A stretch of DNA of 7,956 bases, taken from the NCBI GenBank assembly GCA_035656335.1, contig DASRSS010000307.1:1-7956 (forward strand), given 5' to 3'. Numbering within the stretch: the stretch's first letter is position 1; each line of letters begins with the position of its first letter. A program made the translations under genes and the position numbers. Positions 1-4,628 of the stretch are shown one piece after another. The notes beneath the pieces were generated by a model. The model was not told the origin of the DNA. It saw only the letters and a program-made list of their open reading frames with translations, and searched no databases. The DNA is from DASRSS01 sp035656335 (lineage in GTDB: Bacteria > Actinomycetota > Actinomycetes > Mycobacteriales > Jatrophihabitantaceae).

Positions 1-261
1 GCTGCGGAAGTCGGCCGGACCGGGCAGGCCGCGCACGTCGCCGGCGACCGGAAGCACGAGGCGGACCGGTTGGCCGGACCGCCGCCAGGCCACCAGCGCG
101 TCGCGCAGCGGGACGAGCTCGGCGTCGAACTCGGCGAGCCCGCCGACCTGGTGCGGCGCGTCGTCGCCGCTGGCGGCGTCGATCACCTGGTCGATGCTGG
201 TGGTGCCGGCCAGCCAGGCGGACGTCCAGGCGGCAAGGGGCCCCGACCGCAGCTTGCTCAC
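1..261 (-). CDS. Unrecognised protein, N-terminal 87 residues (truncated by left window edge)
   Basis: An open leftward frame begins with GTG at 259-261 (protein start VSKLRSGPLAAW) and stays open to base 1, so only the N-terminal 87 residues are visible. Codons are G/C-biased at the third position like the neighbours, which supports a real gene. The visible part is soluble, with Trp and acidic residues, no signal peptide and no membrane segment. It includes a stretch reading RLVLPVAGDVRGLPGP that looks like a buried strand followed by a Gly/Pro-rich loop. I do not recognise the family; the style resembles conserved actinobacterial hypothetical proteins. GTG is chosen because a TAGGCT hexamer sits 7 nt upstream, which fits leaderless initiation, and there is no Shine-Dalgarno sequence. 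Function is unknown. The rest of the gene is needed to judge it. Confidence 0.7.
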   Translation of the reverse strand, partial: MSKLRSGPLAAWTSAWLAGTTSIDQVIDAASGDDAPHQVGGLAEFDAELVPLRDALVAWRRSGQPVRLVLPVAGDVRGLPGPADFRS

Positions 262-268
262 GCGGCCC

Positions 269-297
269 AGCCTAGTTAGCTCCGCGCCTACGTCCGA
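269..297 (-). promoter_or_regulatory. Candidate promoter of the left-edge gene
   Basis: On the minus strand a TAGGCT hexamer (269-274) fits the actinobacterial TANNNT -10 element. It ends 7 nt before the GTG at 261, so transcription would begin at or next to the start codon. A weak TCGGAC -35-like element lies 17 nt upstream (292-297). The -10 is the convincing part; the -35 is poor. Confidence 0.45.
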
Positions 298-320
298 TTC
301 GGCCGCCTTTTCCGACGCCA

Positions 321-348
321 TGCCCGGATCGGTCGTCGCAACCGGGCA
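321..348 (-). terminator. Distal inverted repeat downstream of the GNAT gene
   Basis: Perfect 7-bp arms TGCCCGG (321-327) and CCGGGCA (342-348) enclose a 14-nt loop. The repeat lies in the non-coding gap between the leftward GNAT gene and the promoter of the left-edge gene. It has no U-tract. It could back up the closer hairpin at 352-368 or be a regulatory stem upstream of the left-edge gene. Confidence 0.25.
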
Positions 349-351
349 CCG

Positions 352-368
352 TGCCGGAAAAGCCGGCA
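352..368 (-). terminator. Candidate terminator of the GNAT gene
   Basis: A compact hairpin with a 6-bp perfect stem (TGCCGG 352-357, CCGGCA 363-368) and a 5-nt loop starts 10 nt beyond the stop codon of the leftward GNAT gene. There is no U-tract, as is common for actinobacterial hairpin terminators. The position favours termination; the short stem limits confidence. Confidence 0.4.
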
Positions 369-378
369 GAAATGCGGC

Positions 379-900
379 TCAGCCGGTCAGGCGAAACCGG
401 TAGCGCAGCTCGGTCACGGCGTCGTCGCCGATCGTGTCCTGCTTGCGCGCGCCGTCCGGGGACCAGCCCGCGCGTTCGTAAAACCGGATCGCGCGGGCGT
501 TGCCGGCGAGTACCCACAGCGTGGCCTGCGCGTAGCCGGCCGCCGCGAAGTCGTCGAGCGCGCCAGCCATCAGGGCGTGCCCCGCACCGGTTCCGAAGAC
601 GTCCGGACGCACGTAGATCGCGATCAGCTCACCGGTCGTGGCCGCGTCCGCATCGTCGTCGCGCGACGGCCCGGTGGTCACGAAACCGACCACCTCGCCG
701 TCGGCGTCGGCGACGTTCGTACGGCGCGCCTGCTCGGGACCGTCCGCGAGGATGCGCTGCCACTGTTCGGTGCGCCGCGGGATCGACAGCCCGTCGAGAA
801 ACGCGTCGGACAGGATTCCGCCGTACGCCGCCTGCCAGCTGCGCACGTGCACGGCCGCGATGGCGGCGGCGTCGGCGGGCACGGCAGCGCGGACGATCAT
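379..900 (-). CDS. GNAT-family N-acetyltransferase
   Basis: A 173-residue single-domain GNAT protein, predicted to transfer an acetyl group from acetyl-CoA to an amine. The substrate cannot be read from the sequence. The N-terminus begins MIVRAAVPADAAAIAAVH, followed by SWQAAYGGILSDAF (residues 21-34), typical of acetyltransferases annotated as RimI-like or L-amino-acid N-acyltransferases. Motif A, the acetyl-CoA pyrophosphate loop, is IYVRPDVFGTGAGHALM (95-111), matching the RxxGxG/A pattern. Motif B is LAGNARAIRFYERAGW (131-146), with Asn134 and Tyr141 in the usual places. The length is normal for the family. The start is ATG at 898-900. TAGGGT (907-912) lies just upstream and can be read as a -10 for a leaderless message, while AGGG within it could serve as a weak Shine-Dalgarno. 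It appears monocistronic, with candidate terminators on both sides. It may act on a small molecule, an antibiotic or a protein N-terminus. Confidence 0.93.
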   Translation of the reverse strand: MIVRAAVPADAAAIAAVHVRSWQAAYGGILSDAFLDGLSIPRRTEQWQRILADGPEQARRTNVADADGEVVGFVTTGPSRDDDADAATTGELIAIYVRPDVFGTGAGHALMAGALDDFAAAGYAQATLWVLAGNARAIRFYERAGWSPDGARKQDTIGDDAVTELRYRFRLTG

Positions 901-906
901 GGCCGC

Positions 907-912
907 ACCCTA
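907..912 (-). promoter_or_regulatory. Candidate -10 element of the GNAT gene
   Basis: TAGGGT on the minus strand ends 6 nt before the ATG at 900, which would place the transcript start at about the first codon. No good -35 is seen at 16-18 nt. The overlapping AGGG could instead be a ribosome binding site with a 7-nt spacer. Confidence 0.4.
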
Positions 913-919
913 GCCGTGC

Positions 920-940
920 CCGGGCCGTAGACGCGCCCGG
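920..940 (-). terminator. Candidate terminator of the padR operon
   Basis: The 6-bp arms CCGGGC (920-925) and GCCCGG (935-940) enclose a 9-nt loop. The hairpin lies 8 nt past the stop of the HAAS-domain membrane protein and before the GNAT start. The left arm is part of an 8-bp palindrome, GCCCGGGC (918-925). There is no U-tract, and the stem is short. Confidence 0.3.
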
Positions 941-948
941 CTATTCCG

Positions 949-1674
949 TTAGCCGACGGCCAGGCGCCGGTGGCTGGTGAGCAGGGCTCGGGTGGCGCGG
1001 CTACAGAACACCACGGTCCCGACGACGGCGATGAGCGCGCCGGACAGGAAGAACCCGACGCCGTGTCCACCGGTGCCGGTCACGCCCTGGTCGATGGACG
1101 CGCCGACGAGCACGACCGTCGCAGCCGCGAAGGCCGCGGCGCCCAGCGCGTCGATCAAACCCGCGGGGAGCACGGGCTCCGGACGCGTCCACCGGCGGAG
1201 CACGAAGTAGCCGGCGACCAGGACGAGTCCCGCGACGCCGGCCAGGACGCGCAGCGACACGGCGTCCTGCGCGGTCTCGGTGATGCTGTGACCACCGGTC
1301 CCCGCGACGGAGGCCCCGCCGACGAACTGCATGCCGAACGCGGCGTTCATGATCGCGACCAGGCCTCCGCTGAGGCCGACCGCGACCAGCCCGACGCCAC
1401 CGAGCAGCACCGCCGCCCGCGCGACCTCGAGGGCCATCGCGACGAACGCGTGCCGGGACGCGCCGGCGAGCACCTCGCCCGGCATGCCGAAGCGCTGCAC
1501 GGCCTCGCGTTCGGCGGCCACCCGGTCCATGCCGCGCTGCTCGAATTCGGCGGCGGCCGCGAAGAGGTGATCGCCCGCCTCGTCCAGCAGCCGGCGAGTG
1601 GCGCGCGGGCCGGCGTGCGAGCGCCGCATCAGGTCGTCGAGGAAGTCCTCGATCGGGGTCTCGTTCGTCGTCAT
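949..1674 (-). CDS. HAAS/permease-prefix-type domain protein with four membrane helices, PadR partner
   Basis: A 241-residue protein. Residues 5-75 form a soluble helical domain (IEDFLDDLMRRS near the start, then RVAAEREAVQRFGMPGEVL at 51-69) of the HAAS/permease-prefix type. That domain is typically found beside PadR regulators and is thought to link the regulator to a membrane partner. Four hydrophobic segments follow, at about 85-110, 141-160, 172-193 and 206-225. Charges fit the positive-inside rule: the N-terminus is inside, RRWTRPEP (160-167) is inside between helices 2 and 3, and the Arg-rich C-terminus is inside. Both outward loops carry the same motif, GTGGH (125-129 and 200-204), suggesting an internal duplication. 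The gene overlaps padR by 4 nt (ATGA), so translation is coupled; a GAAGG sits 10 nt upstream of the ATG. It is likely repressed with padR. I see no catalytic motif; a sensing or stress role in the envelope is inference. Confidence 0.85.
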   Translation of the reverse strand: MTTNETPIEDFLDDLMRRSHAGPRATRRLLDEAGDHLFAAAAEFEQRGMDRVAAEREAVQRFGMPGEVLAGASRHAFVAMALEVARAAVLLGGVGLVAVGLSGGLVAIMNAAFGMQFVGGASVAGTGGHSITETAQDAVSLRVLAGVAGLVLVAGYFVLRRWTRPEPVLPAGLIDALGAAAFAAATVVLVGASIDQGVTGTGGHGVGFFLSGALIAVVGTVVFCSRATRALLTSHRRLAVG

Positions 1675-1985
1675 GCCAGCACCGCCTTCATATTCGCCAC
1701 AAAACCTTCCCACTCGCGTCGCTGGGTTGCGAACTCCTTGCGTCCCCGCGCCGTCAGCGCGTAGATGCGGCGCCGCCTGCCCTGCGCGACCTCGATCGAA
1801 CTGCCGATCAGGCCCGCTCGCTCGAGCCGATGCAGGGCGGGATAGATCGTCCCCTCGGCCAGGTCGAACTCACCGCCGCTGCGCTGCCGCAGCTCGGTGA
1901 TGATCGCGTAGCCGTGCGCCGGGCCGCGCCGCAGCACGCCCATGAGCAGCAGGTCGAGGCTGCCCTTCACGTGAACCGTCGCCAT
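1671..1985 (-). CDS. PadR-family transcriptional regulator
   Basis: A 104-residue winged-helix repressor of the short PadR (PadR-s2-like) class. The wing and recognition-helix region is clear: GVLRRGPAHGYAI (16-28), then the family signature EGTIYPALHRLERAGLI (44-60), then the wing GRRRRIYALTARGR (69-82). A short C-terminal helix (83-104) would serve for dimerisation. These proteins usually repress their own operon and are released by a small ligand, often a lipophilic compound. The ligand here is unknown. The ATG at 1983-1985 is chosen over longer in-frame starts (to 2066) because the upstream sequence holds the promoter and operator and the homologous region begins at this Met. The stop overlaps the next gene's start (ATGA), so the two genes form an operon. 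Autoregulation is strongly suggested by the 32-bp dyad at 1986-2017, which abuts the start codon. Confidence 0.95.
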   Translation of the reverse strand: MATVHVKGSLDLLLMGVLRRGPAHGYAIITELRQRSGGEFDLAEGTIYPALHRLERAGLIGSSIEVAQGRRRRIYALTARGRKEFATQRREWEGFVANMKAVLA

Positions 1986-2017
1986 ACCTAGGAATCCTAC
2001 ACATAGGTAGTCTAGGT
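1986..2017. promoter_or_regulatory. Predicted PadR operator: 32-bp dyad with four 5-bp half-sites
   Basis: Read on the minus strand, four half-sites are spaced by exactly 4 nt: ACCTA (2017-2013), ACCTA (2008-2004), TAGGA (1999-1995) and TAGGT (1990-1986). The inner pair is a CCTA-N4-TAGG inverted repeat. The outer ACCTAG/CTAGGT pair extends the same dyad axis, so 10 of 16 positions match between the two halves. The element covers the padR spacer and -10 and abuts the padR start codon, a position in which a bound repressor would block RNA polymerase. The 9-bp repeat step would place two dimers on nearby faces of the helix. Assignment to PadR is by position and symmetry only. Confidence 0.6.
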
Positions 2018-2022
2018 GTCCA
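1994..2022 (-). promoter_or_regulatory. padR operon promoter
   Basis: The minus strand has TGGACA (2022-2017, five of six positions matching TTGACA), a 17-bp spacer and TAGGAT (1999-1994, matching TANNNT). This is the best promoter in the window. The -10 ends 8 nt before the padR ATG, so the transcript should be leaderless or nearly so. AGGA within the -10 could also act as a Shine-Dalgarno if transcription starts further upstream. Confidence 0.65.
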
Positions 2023-2067
2023 ACGATCGGCGCGGCGCGGCAACCCGGCCCGCCGCGTCCCGGCACC

Positions 2068-2073
2068 TAGATT
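2068..2073 (+). promoter_or_regulatory. Candidate -10 element of the DUF3097 gene
   Basis: TAGATT fits TANNNT and ends 8 nt before the GTG at 2082, with no Shine-Dalgarno in between. This is the expected layout for a leaderless mRNA. No convincing -35 lies 16-18 nt upstream. The gene is divergent from padR, and its -10 lies about 50 bp from the padR operator, so PadR control of this gene is possible but not shown. Confidence 0.45.
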
Positions 2074-2081
2074 CAGAACCC

Positions 2082-2921
2082 GTGCGCTATTCAGAGGACG
2101 TCCTGGCCCAGCCGGTCCGGCCGCGGCGGCAGGTGCCGCAGGTCGCGGCCGAGCCCGACCTGGTCGTGGAGACCGCCGACGGCGCGTTCTGCGGGGCAGT
2201 GGTCGCGATCGGACGAGCCGTGGACGGCGGGGAGAAGCGGGACGCCGTCACCCTCGAGGACCGCCACGGCAAGCGCCGGGTCTTCCCGATGCTGCCGGCC
2301 GCGTTCCTGCTGGACGGCAAGCCGGTCACGCTGGTGCGCCCCGCACCGGCGGCGCCCGCGAAGGCCGCGCGGCGGAAGACCGCGTCCGGCTCGTACGCCG
2401 TGCCCGACGCTCCCGCCCGCGTTGCGCGCGCCAGCCGCATCTGGGTCGAAGGCGTGCACGACGCGGCGCTGCTGGAGCGGATCTGGGGCGACGACCTGCG
2501 CGTCGAGGGCGTGGTGGTCGAGCCGCTGGACGGCATCGACCACCTGCTGGAGCACGTCCGCGCGTTCGAGCCCGGGCCGCAGCGGCGCGTCGGCGTGCTC
2601 GTCGACCATCTCGTCGCGGGCAGCAAGGAGACGCGCATCGTGGACGGCCTGCGCTGCGCCGGGTTCGCCCAGCACGTCCTCGTGACCGGGCACCCGTACG
2701 TCGACGTCTGGCAGGCGGTCAAGCCCACCGCGCTCGGCATCGCCGCCTGGCCGGACGTACCGCGCGGCACCGACTGGAAGACCGGCGTCTGTGCCGCGCT
2801 GAACGTCGGCGACCCGCGCGAGATGTGGCGGCGCGTGCTCGCCAGCGTGAACTCGTTCGCGGACGTCGAGGTCCCGTTGCTGCGCGCCGTCGAGGAACTG
2901 ATCGACTTCGTGACGGCGTGA
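2082..2921 (+). CDS. DUF3097 family protein, possibly Toprim-like
   Basis: A 279-residue soluble protein of the actinobacterial DUF3097 family, function unknown. The N-terminal part (20-86) has the family hallmarks: AAEPDLVVE, then FCGAVV, then VTLEDRHGKRRVFP and FLLDGKPVTLV, probably a small beta-barrel. An Ala/Lys-rich linker (87-113) follows. The C-terminal part opens with RIWVEGVHDAALLERIWG (119-136) and continues with GVVVEPLDGIDHL, then RRVGVLVDHLVAGSKETRI (168-186) and HVLVTGHPYVDVWQAVKP (198-215). The order VEGxxDA, then a hydrophobic strand with Asp175, resembles a Toprim fold in which Glu123 and Asp175 would be the acidic centre. This reading is my inference. GTG at 2082 is chosen because TAGATT sits 8 nt upstream; the in-frame ATG at 2016 would run through the padR promoter region. 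It precedes nfeD by 28 nt, and I recall a DUF3097-type gene beside the NfeD-SPFH pair in mycobacteria too. Confidence 0.9.
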   Translation: MRYSEDVLAQPVRPRRQVPQVAAEPDLVVETADGAFCGAVVAIGRAVDGGEKRDAVTLEDRHGKRRVFPMLPAAFLLDGKPVTLVRPAPAAPAKAARRKTASGSYAVPDAPARVARASRIWVEGVHDAALLERIWGDDLRVEGVVVEPLDGIDHLLEHVRAFEPGPQRRVGVLVDHLVAGSKETRIVDGLRCAGFAQHVLVTGHPYVDVWQAVKPTALGIAAWPDVPRGTDWKTGVCAALNVGDPREMWRRVLASVNSFADVEVPLLRAVEELIDFVTA

Positions 2922-2937
2922 ACCCAGCACGGCGTGC

Positions 2938-2943
2938 CACTAT
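2938..2943 (+). promoter_or_regulatory. Weak candidate -10 element of the nfeD-like gene
   Basis: CACTAT keeps the A at position 2 and T at position 6 of TANNNT and ends 6 nt before the ATG at 2950. It lies in the 28-nt gap after the DUF3097 stop codon. No Shine-Dalgarno is present, so the gene may be read either by read-through or from a leaderless message started here. There is no -35. Confidence 0.25.
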
Positions 2944-2949
2944 GGCGGC

Positions 2950-3387
2950 ATGCCCGACTGGCTGCTCTGGTTGATCGCGGCCGGCGTGCTCGCGGTCGCG
3001 GAGATCTCGACGCTCACGCTGGTGCTGCTCATGGTGGCCGGGGGAGCTGCGGCCGGAGCGATCACCGCGGCCGCGGGCGGGCCCGTGCTCGCCCAGGTGA
3101 TCGTCGCCGTCGTCGCGACCGTGGCGCTGCTGGGCGTGGTCCGTCCGACCGCACAGCGGCACCTGATGCCGTCCGGTCCGGCACGCACCGGCAGCGACGC
3201 GCTCATCGGAATGCAGGCCGTCGTGCTGAGCGAGGTCGGCCGCGACGGCGGGCGCGTACGGCTCAACGGCGCGGAGTGGTCCGCGCGCAGCTACGACCCG
3301 CAAACCCGGCTGCCGGCAGGTTCGGTGGTGCGAGTTGTGGAGATTTCCGGTGCTACGGCACTAGTTTTGGCAGACCCGTCGGACTGA
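2950..3387 (+). CDS. NfeD-like membrane protein with C-terminal OB fold
   Basis: A 145-residue short NfeD-type protein without the ClpP-class protease domain of long NfeD. The N-terminus is membrane-embedded, with hydrophobic stretches at about 4-19, 21-42 and 46-64. The soluble C-terminus (about 83-142) has the NfeD OB-fold pattern: LIGMQAVVLSEV, then GRVRLNGAEWSARS (101-114, with the typical NGxxWxA core), then AGSVVRVVEISGATALVL (123-140). Such proteins pair with SPFH proteins, using the OB domain as a docking module, and the SPFH gene follows 10 nt downstream. The two gene products probably form one membrane complex. ATG at 2950 is the only sensible start. The last 28 codons use many A/T-ending codons (CAA, GCA, CGA, GTT, ATT, GCT, CTA, TTG), unlike the rest of the gene, possibly to keep the downstream initiation region unfolded or to hold a promoter. 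Confidence 0.92.
   Translation: MPDWLLWLIAAGVLAVAEISTLTLVLLMVAGGAAAGAITAAAGGPVLAQVIVAVVATVALLGVVRPTAQRHLMPSGPARTGSDALIGMQAVVLSEVGRDGGRVRLNGAEWSARSYDPQTRLPAGSVVRVVEISGATALVLADPSD
3338..3367 (+). promoter_or_regulatory. Possible internal promoter for the SPFH gene
   Basis: Inside the 3' end of the nfeD-like gene, TGGAGA (3338-3343) and TAGTTT (3362-3367) are separated by 18 bp. Transcription from here would give a leader of about 25 nt containing the strong Shine-Dalgarno of the SPFH gene. The surrounding codons are unusually A/T-ending. The match is moderate. Confidence 0.3.
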
Positions 3388-3393
3388 AGGAGG
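3387..3393 (+). promoter_or_regulatory. Strong Shine-Dalgarno of the SPFH gene
   Basis: AAGGAGG overlaps the last base of the nfeD stop codon and lies 4 nt before the ATG at 3398. It is the only textbook ribosome binding site in the window and fixes the SPFH start. Confidence 0.85.
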
Positions 3394-3397
3394 CGTC

Positions 3398-4609
3398 ATG
3401 GACGCCGGAATCATCGCCGCGATTGTGATCGTGGCCGTGCTGCTCGTGATACTGGCCCGGTCGGTTCGGATCGTGCCGCAGGCCCGGGCAGCCGTGATCG
3501 AGCGTCTCGGCCGCTACACGCGCACCGCGACACCGGGCCTGACCATGCTGGTGCCGTTCGTGGACCGGATGCGGCCGCTGATCGATCTGCGCGAGCAGGT
3601 GGTGAGCTTCCCGCCGCAGCCGGTGATCACCTCCGACAACCTGACCGTCGCGATCGACACGGTGATCTACTTCCAGGTCACCGATGCGCGGGCGGCGAGC
3701 TACGAGATCCAGAACTACATCCAGGCCGTCGAGCAACTGACGATCACCACGCTGCGCAACGTGGTCGGCTCGATGGATCTCGAGGGGACGCTCACCAGCC
3801 GCGACTCGATCAACACCAAGCTGCGCGGGGCCCTCGACGAGGCGACCGGGCCGTGGGGTATTCGCGTGGCGCGCGTGGAGATCAAGGCGATCGACCCGCC
3901 GCCGTCCATCCAGGACGCGATGGAGAAGCAGATGCGCGCGGACCGCGACAAGCGCGCGATGATCCTGTCCGCGGAGGGCCAGCGTGAGGCCGCGATCAAG
4001 ACCGCCGAGGGCCAGAAGGCCGCGCAGATCCTCGCGGCGGAGGGCCAGAAGACGGCGGCGATCCTGTCGGCCGAGGCGGACCGGCAGTCCCGCATCCTGC
4101 GCGCCGAGGGCGAGCGGGCGGCCCGCTACCTGCAGGCGCAGGGCCAGGCGAAGGCGATCGAGACGACGTTCAACGCGATCCACGCGGCCAAGCCGGACCC
4201 GGCGCTGCTGGCGTACCAGTACCTGCAGACGCTGCCGCAGATCGCGCAAGGCGACGCGAACAAGATGTGGATCGTGCCGAGCGAGTTCAGCAAGGCGCTC
4301 GAGGGTCTGGCCGGGCTCGGGGGCGGCGGCGAGGGCAAGGACACGCCCAGCTGGCTGAACGCGCAGAGCCTGGTGCAGGCGAGGACCGACGCCGGGCTGG
4401 ACACGTCCGGCTGGTTCGACTCGAACCTGCCGCCGGCCCGCGAGCAGCCGGAGGCGGCGAACCTGCGCGCCTCGGACGCCGACCCGGAGACGCTCGCCGC
4501 GCACGCGGGCCTGCCCGAGGAAGTACCGCCCGAGGAAGTACCGGCGGTGAACGGCGCGACGCCCGCCGGCTCCGAGGCCGCGCCGGACGCGGAGCCGCCG
4601 GAATCCTGA
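3398..4609 (+). CDS. SPFH domain (stomatin/flotillin-like) membrane scaffold protein
   Basis: A 403-residue SPFH/band-7 protein of the QmcA/stomatin-like class. These proteins form large oligomeric rings or cages on the membrane and organise microdomains around proteases and other partners. Residues 4-20 are a single N-terminal membrane anchor. The SPFH domain covers about 22-185: RIVPQARAAVIERLGRY (24-40), then TPGLTMLVPFVDRM, then REQVVSFPPQPVITSDN (65-81), then GIRVARVEIKAIDPP (154-168). A coiled coil of six 11-residue repeats (189-254) follows. After it comes a conserved-looking block, YQYLQTLPQIAQGDANKMWIVPSE (274-296, interrupted only by ordinary variation), resembling the oligomerisation region of the family. 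The last 100 residues are Gly-, Pro- and Glu-rich and probably disordered. A strong AAGGAGG precedes the ATG. The gene is paired with the nfeD-like gene, and its stop codon faces that of the Eis-type gene 6 nt away. Confidence 0.95.
   Translation: MDAGIIAAIVIVAVLLVILARSVRIVPQARAAVIERLGRYTRTATPGLTMLVPFVDRMRPLIDLREQVVSFPPQPVITSDNLTVAIDTVIYFQVTDARAASYEIQNYIQAVEQLTITTLRNVVGSMDLEGTLTSRDSINTKLRGALDEATGPWGIRVARVEIKAIDPPPSIQDAMEKQMRADRDKRAMILSAEGQREAAIKTAEGQKAAQILAAEGQKTAAILSAEADRQSRILRAEGERAARYLQAQGQAKAIETTFNAIHAAKPDPALLAYQYLQTLPQIAQGDANKMWIVPSEFSKALEGLAGLGGGGEGKDTPSWLNAQSLVQARTDAGLDTSGWFDSNLPPAREQPEAANLRASDADPETLAAHAGLPEEVPPEEVPAVNGATPAGSEAAPDAEPPES
3962..4159 (+). repeat. Six hendecad (11-residue) repeats in the SPFH coiled coil
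   Basis: Residues 189-254 of the SPFH protein split exactly into six 11-mers: ILSAEGQREAA, IKTAEGQKAAQ, ILAAEGQKTAA, ILSAEADRQSR, ILRAEGERAAR and YLQAQGQAKAI. The consensus is I-L-x-A-E-G-Q-x-x-A-x. An 11-residue period predicts a straight or slightly right-handed coiled coil rather than a normal heptad one. The DNA is correspondingly repetitive with a 33-bp period (gccgagggccag-type segments). Confidence 0.85.
4514..4543 (+). repeat. Perfect 15-bp tandem duplication in the SPFH tail
   Basis: The unit cccgaggaagtaccg occurs twice in direct tandem (4514-4528, 4529-4543) and encodes PEEVP-PEEVP in the disordered acidic tail. The shared codons, including the uncommon GTA and GAA, indicate a recent slippage or duplication event that kept the frame. 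Confidence 0.9.
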
Positions 4610-4628
4610 CCGGCGTCAGAAGCCGGTC
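4608..4628. terminator. Bidirectional hairpin spanning two convergent stop codons
   Basis: The 7-bp arms GACCGGC (4608-4614) and GCCGGTC (4622-4628) surround a 7-nt loop. The left arm begins inside the SPFH TGA stop (4607-4609), and the loop holds the Eis-type gene's stop on the opposite strand (4616-4618). Convergent genes with a 6-nt gap need a shared terminator, and this is the only good candidate. There is no U-tract on either side. Confidence 0.5.

Noticed and set aside
1986..2066. Longer PadR N-terminus from an upstream start
   Set aside because: The added residues would be encoded by the promoter and operator, and PadR homology begins just after the ATG at 1985.
2016..2081. Earlier ATG start for the DUF3097 protein
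   Set aside because: It would add 22 Arg/Ala-rich residues read through the padR promoter edge and place the -10-like TAGATT inside the gene. GTG at 2082 fits the family-like N-terminus and leaderless initiation.
3962..4159. Repeat with about 33-bp period as a possible CRISPR-like or satellite array
   Set aside because: The period is 11 codons in frame inside the SPFH gene and is explained by the coiled coil. There are no spacers and no repeat identity beyond the codons.
3353..4504. Long leftward open frame (383 codons) opposite the SPFH gene
   Set aside because: It is Arg/Leu/His-rich with no family signature and lies entirely opposite a well-supported gene with strong SPFH motifs. Such frames are expected opposite G/C-biased codons.
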